A stretch of DNA of 64,000 nt from a virus, in IMG/VR virus record IMGVR_UViG_3300044464_000108, positions 1 through 64,000 of that record; one strand, 5' to 3'. The notes under the pieces were generated by a model, which did no database searches, was not told where the DNA came from, and was given only the letters and a program-made list of their open reading frames with translations. Shown piece by piece: positions 55,811 to 62,729 of this stretch (position 1 is the stretch's first letter; every line of letters starts with the position of its first letter). Made by a program: the position numbers and the translations under genes.

Positions 55811-56341
55811 ATGGCACGTGTGCAGATGACATCCGGGTACAAGGACGAGATCTTGACTTCAGCTCGACTCGAAAGTGATCCGAGTCAGCTAGCGCGGGCG
55901 ACAGCTCTATCGGATTGGGTCGGGGTAGGTAAGTCGAAGCCGAAGAGCAAACCGAGTCCGGTGACTTGCTTCAAGCGTGCAAAGCACGAGCTCGAGCAAT
56001 TCCTTTTGGAAGGTCCGCTCGATGACAGGATGAAGGGTCGTCACTTCGTCGCGCTCTATGCACGCTTGCATGAAAAAACTTATGGGGTGGCTCCCGCCGA
56101 GCTTGAAGGAACGGTTTTCTTTGGGGCTGTGAGTGCTGCGGATCGAATGCTTCGCGTCGAGTTCGACGGCAAAGCCGAAGCGATGATCGACTTCATTCGA
56201 TGGGTTTGGGTGCGCGAGCGCTCGCGCGAGAAGGGTCGTCGAGCTCGTGAGGAAGCGACGGCTTTTCGCATTCAGTGGCGTCTTCAGTTCGTTCGACGTG
56301 AGTTGCTCGTCGACTTCCGCGTCATGACTAGAGCACGATGA
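55811..56341 (+). CDS. Replication-region hypothetical protein, 176 aa
   Basis: ATG after AAGGGGAGCGGC. Mainly helical and basic (DFIRWVWVRERSREKGRRAREEATAFRIQWRLQFVRREL). Position between the two helicases resembles helicase loaders or accessory proteins, but there is no AAA+ motif. Overlaps the DnaB-type gene by ATGA. Confidence 0.7.
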   Translation: MARVQMTSGYKDEILTSARLESDPSQLARATALSDWVGVGKSKPKSKPSPVTCFKRAKHELEQFLLEGPLDDRMKGRHFVALYARLHEKTYGVAPAELEGTVFFGAVSAADRMLRVEFDGKAEAMIDFIRWVWVRERSREKGRRAREEATAFRIQWRLQFVRRELLVDFRVMTRAR

Positions 56342-57882
56342 AACGATCGGCGGCTCCTCGGAAGGTTGAAGATCCCAAGGCAAAGGTCCAACCAAAGAAG
56401 ATTCCCCCGAAGCCGCCGCTCCTCACATCCAAGGTACCCACCAAGGCATCCACTAAAGGCGAGATCGTCAAGATCACACACGATGCCGTGAACGAGCAGG
56501 TGCTCATTGCGGCGGCGATTGTGGATCATCCGATGCGGCGCAAGCTGCTCGGCATGGTGAAACCCGATGCACTCTTTGCAAAGGGGCACCCTGAGATCTG
56601 GACTGTGATCGGAGAGCTCGAATCGCGCGGGCTTGGCTACGACCCCGCGACGGTGCGGCAGCTCTCGAATGGTGCGGTTGATACCGAGTACCTCGACGAC
56701 CTCATCCGTCAACGTCCGGCGCTCCCGCCGAACTTGATGCATCACGTGGACTGTCTGCAATGGGACCGTGCTCGCGTTGAAGCCACGCGCGGTCCCATTG
56801 CATCGCTCCTCGATTGCCTTCGTGATCCGACGTCGGATCAAGAGCGGGTGCGCTCTCTCGCGCGGCAGGTGGCCCAATGCTTTGATGGGTACGGCTCGAC
56901 GAAGTACTTGCGCGATCCGGTGCAGCTCGTCGCGGAACAGATGGCGATTATTCGTGCGCGACGCGAGGGGATTGCTTGCTACCCGTTCGGGCTCCCCGGC
57001 TTCGATCACTACACGAGCGGACCCAAAGAGGGCGAGTGGCGAGTCCTTCCCGGACTCGCGCCGAAGATGGTCACACTCATTACGGGGCTCTCGGGTTCGG
57101 GCAAGACGACGGTGACAGCGCAGATTGCGCTCGCCCAGATCAACGCCGGGCGAAAGGTTCTCTATGGGGCTTGGGAACAAGGCGACGGCATGACGCTCGA
57201 GCTGCTCGCATCGATCAGCCTCGGACTCTCACGCTCGCGCCTCACGTCGGGCAGCATCACGGACGAAGAGGAAACCATGCTTCGCGAGGAGATGGATCGG
57301 ATCACGGGGCTCGTTCGCTTCTTCGCGATGCCCTTTGGTAGGGTCAAAGGTGAGAAGCAACAGAACGACAAGAACCTTGATCTGATCCATCAATACGTTG
57401 CGGAGTCCGGGTGTGAGATCTTCATTGCCGACCTTTGGCGGTACGCGCTTCGTCAGTACGAACCGGACGAAGAAGAGCACGCGCTGAAAAGGCAGAAGGC
57501 AATAGCGGTCGAGACGAATACGCATCACATCTTGATCCATCAACTGCGCGGGAAGGAGCTCGAGAACCGACCCGACAAGCGACCGACCCGCGAAGGCATC
57601 AAAGGGACGGGGGCATGGATCGAAGTGCCCGACAACATCCTTGGTGTTCATCGTCCGGCGCTTTGGAAGAACGTGGACGACGTGATCCTTGAGTCGATCT
57701 TGCTCAAGCAACGTCACGGGATCTGGCCGCTGGCCGTCGAGTTCGATTGGGATCCCGACCTCGGCACGATCACGAACGGGCGCGGCGTCGACTACGCGCG
57801 CCCGGGTGAAGAAACGTCGATGGACGACTTCTTGGACGAGACACGAACGCGCAAACGACCGCGGAAGGGGAAAGCATCATGA
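56338..57882 (+). CDS. DnaB-type replicative helicase
   Basis: 514 aa. A basic, Pro-rich N-terminal tail (1-40), then an N-terminal DnaB-like domain (HDAVNEQVLIAAAI, ...KPDALFAKGHPEIWTVIGEL). The RecA-like core starts about 210 (YPFGLPGFDHYTSGPKEGEW). Walker A GLSGSGKTT at about 250-258, Walker B CEIFIADLW near 360, and HHILIHQLRGK further on. It unwinds DNA ahead of the polymerase and works with the primase two genes downstream. Confidence 0.9.
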   Translation: MKRSAAPRKVEDPKAKVQPKKIPPKPPLLTSKVPTKASTKGEIVKITHDAVNEQVLIAAAIVDHPMRRKLLGMVKPDALFAKGHPEIWTVIGELESRGLGYDPATVRQLSNGAVDTEYLDDLIRQRPALPPNLMHHVDCLQWDRARVEATRGPIASLLDCLRDPTSDQERVRSLARQVAQCFDGYGSTKYLRDPVQLVAEQMAIIRARREGIACYPFGLPGFDHYTSGPKEGEWRVLPGLAPKMVTLITGLSGSGKTTVTAQIALAQINAGRKVLYGAWEQGDGMTLELLASISLGLSRSRLTSGSITDEEETMLREEMDRITGLVRFFAMPFGRVKGEKQQNDKNLDLIHQYVAESGCEIFIADLWRYALRQYEPDEEEHALKRQKAIAVETNTHHILIHQLRGKELENRPDKRPTREGIKGTGAWIEVPDNILGVHRPALWKNVDDVILESILLKQRHGIWPLAVEFDWDPDLGTITNGRGVDYARPGEETSMDDFLDETRTRKRPRKGKAS

Positions 57883-58226
57883 GCACACCGATCGACCGAT
57901 TGCAGAACTCGCTCGAAGAGATCCGAGAAGAGATCCTCGACTATGACCCGGACGCGAAGAAGGGGCGCGATGCGTGGGACGAACGCCGAATCGACCTCGA
58001 CGTACGTCTCCGGCTTGCGCTCGAGTATGTCGAGCGGATCCGGGAGGTTTACGAGCGCCCTTCGGAAGATCGATCTTCCGAGAGCCCGCAAGAATTCGAA
58101 GAAGGCACGGCGGAACGTTGGCAAAAGGGACCGGGCGAGCATCTCGCCAAGTATCTCGAAGAGAGCCGGCGGCAGGCGTTCATTGACGAGATGAACGGGA
58201 AGTACAGGAATCCCCGTGCGGGTTGA
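57879..58226 (+). CDS. Hypothetical protein with an in-frame palindrome copy
   Basis: 115 aa, ATGA overlap with the helicase stop. Charged helical protein (RRIDLDVRLRLALEYVERIREV). Palindrome copy 13 is read as RPSEDRSSESP in the middle, separating two helices. Overlaps primase by 11 nt. May be a helicase-primase accessory factor by place only. Confidence 0.6.
   Translation: MSTPIDRLQNSLEEIREEILDYDPDAKKGRDAWDERRIDLDVRLRLALEYVERIREVYERPSEDRSSESPQEFEEGTAERWQKGPGEHLAKYLEESRRQAFIDEMNGKYRNPRAG
58063..58082 (+). repeat. Palindrome family, copy 13 (inside a CDS)
   Basis: Exact core, read in the same frame as copy 4 (SEDRSS), inside 57879-58226. No promoter or gene end is nearby. Confidence 0.95.
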
Positions 58227-59202
58227 TATCCCGAAGTTGCTCGAGCGGCTCGGCATCGACGCGGAGCTCCGGGGGCAATCGTGGTGGGCTTGTTGCCCCT
58301 ACCACACGGAGCGGACCCCGAGTTGGGAGATCAAAGACGAGCCGACGAGCACGAAGCACGGCTTCCACCGTTGCTATGGGTGCGGGTCAGGCGGCGGTGT
58401 GCTCGGGCTTGTCGCCCAAGTCATCGGCGCGGACATCGAGCAACGCGAGGGGCTCAAGGCGTCGATCACGTGGCTCAAGGATGCCGGCGCTCAAGTCGAG
58501 CGGCCCCCCGTCATCGAAGCGCACGTCATCTGCAAGCTACCCCGGCGAGCCTTCACGCTTCCCGCCGGGGTCGTCTTTGCTCCGTTCCAGCGATGGGTGT
58601 CGACCGCGCGGCGCTACCTTGAGACTCGAAAGATCATGAGCGAGCAGGTCGAGCGTTGGGGGCTCGGCTATGCCGTCGATGGTCGTCTCGCGGGACGCAT
58701 CGTCATTCCGGTGCGCAACTCGCTCGGGCGCGTGATCAGCTACGCCGCTCGAGCATTCACGGATGCGAAAAAGAAGTACCTCGCACCCGACAAGAGCGAG
58801 GGGTCAACACCCGGTGCGGTGTTCGGCGAGCAGCATTGGCCCGCTGTCGGCGAGCGAAAGCTGCTCGTGTTGTGCGAAGGCGGCTTCGATGCAATCGCGG
58901 TGCACAACGTCACGGGGGGAAGCGTGGCGGCGATCTTTGGCTCCGAGCTTTTGCCGGCGCATCTCGCGAAGCTGTCGACGTTCGAGGAGATCGTCAACGC
59001 GAGCGACCCCGATGCCGCGGGTGAGAAGGTTTGGAAAGCTCTCTCGATGGCACTCGCGCGTTGGGTGCGCATGCGTCGCGTCGAGATGCCGACGGGGCTC
59101 GATGCAGCCAAGCTCTATCAAGACGATCCGGAGCGTCTTCGGAGGTTGTTCGATGGCAAAGAGAGCAACGGGCCTGTATCGCTTCCTCGCGTCGCAGGGT
59201 GA
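58216..59202 (+). CDS. DNA primase (DnaG-type)
   Basis: 328 aa, GTG start. A CHC2-type zinc finger: Cys27 and His30 (CCPYH) with Cys53 and Cys56 (CYGC). Then a TOPRIM domain: LLVLCEGGFDAIAV with its Glu, and NASDPDAAGEK with the metal-binding DxD-like pair. Short for DnaG (usually about 600 aa), lacking the helicase-interaction tail, as in several phage primases. Makes RNA primers with the DnaB-type helicase. Confidence 0.9.
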   Translation: MRVDIPKLLERLGIDAELRGQSWWACCPYHTERTPSWEIKDEPTSTKHGFHRCYGCGSGGGVLGLVAQVIGADIEQREGLKASITWLKDAGAQVERPPVIEAHVICKLPRRAFTLPAGVVFAPFQRWVSTARRYLETRKIMSEQVERWGLGYAVDGRLAGRIVIPVRNSLGRVISYAARAFTDAKKKYLAPDKSEGSTPGAVFGEQHWPAVGERKLLVLCEGGFDAIAVHNVTGGSVAAIFGSELLPAHLAKLSTFEEIVNASDPDAAGEKVWKALSMALARWVRMRRVEMPTGLDAAKLYQDDPERLRRLFDGKESNGPVSLPRVAG

Positions 59203-59482
59203 AGCCGCTTGGCGGCAGCACATTCTCGACGTGCTCGAGCTTGCGCAAGGCAACGTCACGCGAGCGGCGTACGTGCTCGACATCTCTCGCCGACAATTGA
59301 TCCGCCTGATCAAGCGTGCGACTCTCCTTTCGGAGCTCGAGCGGATTCGCGTCGAGAGCTGGAACGACATCGATCAAGCGATCGTGAAACTAGGAGGAAC
59401 GCCGTGGACGAAGACACAAAGAACATGGTTAAGGCCATCTTCGGCGGCAAAGATGCCGCCCAGATCGAAGCCGAGCTTTTAA
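59153..59482 (+). CDS. Fis-type helix-turn-helix protein
   Basis: 109 aa. The ATG at 59153, inside the primase end, has GGAGG 7 nt upstream. ILDVLELAQGNVTRAAYVLDISRRQLIRLIKRATL is the Fis/NtrC C-terminal HTH pattern ('GN...AA..LgisR..L...i'). Probably a DNA-binding regulator. It overlaps two neighbours in other frames; the Fis motif is the main evidence it is real. Confidence 0.75.
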   Translation: MAKRATGLYRFLASQGEAAWRQHILDVLELAQGNVTRAAYVLDISRRQLIRLIKRATLLSELERIRVESWNDIDQAIVKLGGTPWTKTQRTWLRPSSAAKMPPRSKPSF

Positions 59483-59562
59483 CGAGTTCGCACGCCGGGA
59501 CGATCAAAAGCCCAAAGGTTCTCGCGGCATATCTCGCGAGCGTGGCAAACGGCGACGAGTGA
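59404..59562 (+). CDS. Small acidic protein, 52 aa
   Basis: GTG start with AGGAGG 5 nt upstream. Helical, acidic (DEDTKNMVKAIFGGKDAAQIEAELLTSSHAG), lying across the end of the Fis-type gene. Function unknown; size and ribosome site support expression. Confidence 0.6.
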   Translation: MDEDTKNMVKAIFGGKDAAQIEAELLTSSHAGTIKSPKVLAAYLASVANGDE

Positions 59563-59570
59563 TTCGGTTC

Positions 59571-59580
59571 GCGTCATGAT
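59571..59580 (+). promoter_or_regulatory. Class B promoter motif, leaderless
   Basis: GCGTCATGAT, 7 nt, then the ATG at 59588. Confidence 0.65.
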
Positions 59581-59587
59581 GTGGGTG

Positions 59588-59914
59588 ATGAGTACTTCAC
59601 GCGCAAAAACCGAAGAGAAGGGTGGCTTCCGATTCACCGTGATCGGGGCTCTCATCCCTCATGACCCGAAGGAAGCCGCAAAACAGCTCCAAGCCGTCTA
59701 CGACGCCGAGCTTGCGAAGAAGGATGTTCACTTCAACGGGGTGGGCGTCCGGGTCGCAAAGGTGCTCGGCATTGGCTATGCGACCCTGCAGCGCTGGCTT
59801 CTACGCCTCGAAGAAGCCAAGTGCCCGGTCAATACGGGGCGCGATGCCTGTCAAGCCAAGCACGCGGCAGCGAAGCCGGTGAAGCGCTCTACGAAGCGTT
59901 CCCGAGCAGCTTGA
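59588..59914 (+). CDS. Small HTH protein, 108 aa
   Basis: Leaderless ATG 59588, selected over an ATG at 59576 that lies inside the promoter motif. GVGVRVAKVLGIGYATLQRWLLRLEEA (about residues 57-83) is a Fis-like or HTH recognition helix region, and the tail is Lys/Arg-rich. A second candidate DNA-binding regulator beside the Fis-type protein. Confidence 0.7.
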   Translation: MSTSRAKTEEKGGFRFTVIGALIPHDPKEAAKQLQAVYDAELAKKDVHFNGVGVRVAKVLGIGYATLQRWLLRLEEAKCPVNTGRDACQAKHAAAKPVKRSTKRSRAA

Positions 59915-59989
59915 AAGAACTTCCCTGACCGCGGAAACCGACCCTTCCCGAAAATAGTTCAGGACGATCACCTTTTCCCTATTGCGTCT

Positions 59990-59999
59990 AACTCATCAT
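59990..59999 (+). promoter_or_regulatory. Class B-like promoter (AACTCATCAT)
   Basis: CATCAT at 59994-59999 preceded by TAACT instead of GCGT. A leader of about 45 nt with AGAAAGAGAG precedes the ATG at 60052. Confidence 0.35.
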
Positions 60000-60051
60000 G
60001 AGATATATCTCTTTCACCGGTCGGGCAGACCGAGAAGAAAGAGAGACCTCG

Positions 60052-60654
60052 ATGAGCTACGAAAACGCACCCGGGACCGAGTTGATCGCGACAAGCTGCG
60101 CATGTTGTGCGCGCCCCTTGCTCGATGCCGTTTCGGTCGAGACGGGTGTCGGGCCCGATTGCCGGCGCAAGTTCGGCTTTAACGAGGCGCAACAACCGGC
60201 GGATATGCAAGGGGCCTTTGCTCTACTCGCGAGCCTTGCGACGACCGAAACGGCCGAAACGTTCCTTGCTCCGTTTCGATGCGGCGAGGCTTCACCCCGT
60301 GAGCTTTCCAACCTGCTGGTGCATCGCATTGCGGCAGCGCAGATCGGCGAGCACGTGAACGCCTACACGAACGCGATACGCGCTCTCGGCTTCGTGAAGC
60401 TTGCCGATCGGATTGCGGAGCGGATCGCGAAGGTCGTGATCGAAGCGGACGCGAACGAGCTCACGGTCAAGGTGCCTTACTCCGAGGAAGCGGTGCACGC
60501 GTTCCGCAAGGTGCCCGGTCGACGTTGGGACCGCGAAGCGAAGGTCTATCGCCTGCCGGCGACGTCGAAGCGTGCTCTCTTCAACGTGCTTCGTGACTTG
60601 TTCCCCGGCGTGACGGCACGCGGCCCGAAGGGCGTCTTCGTTCTCGCCATCTGA
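60052..60654 (+). CDS. DUF6011-type zinc protein with HARP-like C-terminus
   Basis: 200 aa. The N-terminal CACCARPLLDAVSVETGVGPDC matches the DUF6011 zinc-binding pattern ('C..CgR.L..p.Sv..GiGp.C'). The C-terminal AVHAFRKVPGRRWDREAKVYRLP resembles the HARP module of DNA-annealing helicases. The start at 60052 is preferred to 59998 because of the ribosome site. Probably acts on DNA structure or replication forks; inference. Confidence 0.75.
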   Translation: MSYENAPGTELIATSCACCARPLLDAVSVETGVGPDCRRKFGFNEAQQPADMQGAFALLASLATTETAETFLAPFRCGEASPRELSNLLVHRIAAAQIGEHVNAYTNAIRALGFVKLADRIAERIAKVVIEADANELTVKVPYSEEAVHAFRKVPGRRWDREAKVYRLPATSKRALFNVLRDLFPGVTARGPKGVFVLAI

Positions 60655-60668
60655 TCGCGCGTCGGTTC

Positions 60669-60694
60669 GAGCTCACGAGCCATTTCGTGAGCTC
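60669..60694. terminator. Hairpin before the sigma-like gene
   Basis: GAGCTCACGA (60669-60678) pairs with TCGTGAGCTC (60685-60694) around GCCATT. Lies 15 nt after a stop codon; no T-run. Confidence 0.6.
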
Positions 60695-60740
60695 CGGCAG
60701 GCGCGGGGGAAGAGAGACCCGCGAGAGAGACAGGGGCAAC

Positions 60741-61400
60741 ATGCGACGAATACCGATTGAGCTTTGTAGGCTCGCGAGTGGGGAGATTCGATTCACTGAG
60801 TTCGTGACGTTGACGCTCGACGAGTGGAAGCGTTACGCGGCGAGCCTCTTGAAACGTTGGCAGGTTCCCGCCGCCGTCGAAGTGTCCGACGTCGTGCAAG
60901 AGCTGCTCATGAGCGTGTCGCGGCATCTCGCGATCTGGGATTCGACGCGCGCGGCGGCGGACAAGTTCCTCGTGTGGAGCGCGACGACGGAGACGAAGCG
61001 CTGGCTGCATCGTCAGCGCAGCGCGAAGCGATTGGATGATCGATCCCCGAGTCGACATCCGTTCTCGTTCTCGACCTTTCCTTGGACAGAGCGATCGACT
61101 TCGAAGAGCAGTGACGATCTCTTTACCGCTTCGGATATCAGCGCTTCGCTTGAGGTCGAAGCCGATCAAGATCAGAACATCGAACGATCGGAGTCGATCA
61201 CTCGAGTGCTCAAGGCACTCAATGCGAGCGATCAATACTGTGTGATCGCGCTCGTCAGCAAAGGGTCTGTCGACGAAGCGGCTCGAGTCGTATACGACGA
61301 TGCGGGCTTTCGTCTCGCGTGTCGATTCCGCGGTCCCGTGGATGCTCGACGCCGGGTGATGCAAGCGGCTTCGAGAGCTGCACACGTTGCGGCTTCGTGA
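60741..61400 (+). CDS. Sigma-factor-like protein
   Basis: 219 aa, ribosome site GACAGGGGC. Residues about 45-100 (VEVSDVVQELLMSVSRHL, FLVWSATTETKRWLHRQRSAKR) fit sigma70 region 2: the acidic DVVQE helix, then a core- and -10-binding helix ending in a basic patch. The C-terminus (ARVVYDDAGF...DARRRVMQAASRA) is a weak region 4. A phage sigma could read the unusual class A or B promoters and replace host promoter choice. ECF-type size. Distant match, so specificity is unknown. Confidence 0.65.
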   Translation: MRRIPIELCRLASGEIRFTEFVTLTLDEWKRYAASLLKRWQVPAAVEVSDVVQELLMSVSRHLAIWDSTRAAADKFLVWSATTETKRWLHRQRSAKRLDDRSPSRHPFSFSTFPWTERSTSKSSDDLFTASDISASLEVEADQDQNIERSESITRVLKALNASDQYCVIALVSKGSVDEAARVVYDDAGFRLACRFRGPVDARRRVMQAASRAAHVAAS

Positions 61401-61430
61401 ATGTTTTTCGCAAAGGAGAGATAGACCACC

Positions 61431-62705
61431 ATGACAACCAACACGCCCGTGAACCATTCGTCGAAGAAGGACAAGACAGAAGCCGACGTCGCAGCGGCGG
61501 TCAAAGCTGTACCGCCGAAAGCCGACTACACGAGGATCGATGAAGCGGTGCTCAATGCGGCGCTTACGGTTCGACAGCTCGGACTCGAGGGAACTCCGCG
61601 CGAACGCGCTCAACGTCTGATTATGGATCTGGCCGAGAAGGTTCCCGATGGACGTCTCGTCGTGTGCTCCGAGTGCGGGTTCTTCTCGGACACACAAGAT
61701 CCCGCGTGCACGTTCTGTGGTACCGGGGACGAACCGAAAACCGCCACGACGAAGGAAGCTTCCGTCGCAGCCGATCCGAAGACAGGACAGAAGCTCGTGA
61801 AGCGACCGAAGACGACGAAGAAGATCAAGTCCGCTCCGAACAGTGCGCCTTCAATTGAAGGCGAGATCGTTGATGCGCCGGCCGGTTCGGGGGCGATCGT
61901 GCTACGTGATCCGACCATGATCACGACGACGCACGTGAACGGGAAGTCGAACGGCAAGATCACGCACGCGAACGGCAGCGATCAACTTGATGCCGCCGTG
62001 GCTGAAGTGAAGCGTCTCAAGCTCGAGACGGTCAAGAGCGCTTGGCAACTAGGGATCCAGTTGAAGAAGATCTTCGACGAGAAGCTCTTCCTGCAACGCC
62101 GGGACTCGAAGGGTGTGCCGGTCTATAAGACGTGGCCCCAGTTCTGTGCGGCAGAGCTCGACCTCACATCGCAACACGCTTTCAAGCTCATGGACGTGGC
62201 GGCGATCTACTCCGAGAAGCAGATCATGCAGCATGGGATCGCCCGGCTTGGGATCGCGATCCGAGTACCCGAAGCGGATCGACAGAAGTTCGTCGACGAC
62301 GCGGCAAAGAAGGGGCTCAACTTGAAGCAATTCAAGGATGCGGCGAGCACGTTGACGGCGGGGCAATCCGCACGTGATACGGGGCGCGGCAAGGGCAATA
62401 GCAACCTTGCCAAGGCTAAGGCCGGGGCGAAGGCAAAGCAGCCGCACAAGGGCACGGCACCTGCCGCGAAAGCACAGCCGGACGCGCGCCCGAAGATCAC
62501 GGTTGCGATGGTGCTCGGTCGCACGAAAGTGCCGCTTTTCGGTCGCCCGAAGAAGAAGGGTGCGGAACCCGTACGCGCGAAGAGCCTCAAGGAAGACCCG
62601 CGTGGATCGGAGATCTCGCCGAACGGAGTAGAGACGACGTACGTGCTGCAAGCCGATGCAAAGGGACAGCTCTTTCTTGTCATCGATCGACATCGCTCGA
62701 CTTAG
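61431..62705 (+). CDS. Zinc-ribbon replication-region protein, 424 aa
   Basis: ATG after AAGGAGAGATAGACCACC. Residues about 80-98 carry CSECGFFSDTQDPACTFCG, a zinc ribbon. The middle (AEVKRLKLETVKSAWQLGIQLKKIFDEKLF...) is a helical domain reminiscent of phage proteins with a KilA/DUF3102-like HTH; the C-terminus is Lys/Ala-rich, then folded (TTYVLQADAKGQLFLV). Likely DNA-binding. Not recognised more closely. Confidence 0.65.
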   Translation: MTTNTPVNHSSKKDKTEADVAAAVKAVPPKADYTRIDEAVLNAALTVRQLGLEGTPRERAQRLIMDLAEKVPDGRLVVCSECGFFSDTQDPACTFCGTGDEPKTATTKEASVAADPKTGQKLVKRPKTTKKIKSAPNSAPSIEGEIVDAPAGSGAIVLRDPTMITTTHVNGKSNGKITHANGSDQLDAAVAEVKRLKLETVKSAWQLGIQLKKIFDEKLFLQRRDSKGVPVYKTWPQFCAAELDLTSQHAFKLMDVAAIYSEKQIMQHGIARLGIAIRVPEADRQKFVDDAAKKGLNLKQFKDAASTLTAGQSARDTGRGKGNSNLAKAKAGAKAKQPHKGTAPAAKAQPDARPKITVAMVLGRTKVPLFGRPKKKGAEPVRAKSLKEDPRGSEISPNGVETTYVLQADAKGQLFLVIDRHRST

Positions 62706-62713
62706 ATAGACTC

Positions 62714-62723
62714 GCGCCATGAT
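62714..62723 (+). promoter_or_regulatory. Class B promoter motif, leaderless
   Basis: GCGCCATGAT (one mismatch), 6 nt, then the ATG at 62730 of DNA polymerase. Confidence 0.6.
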
Positions 62724-62729
62724 GAGCGC

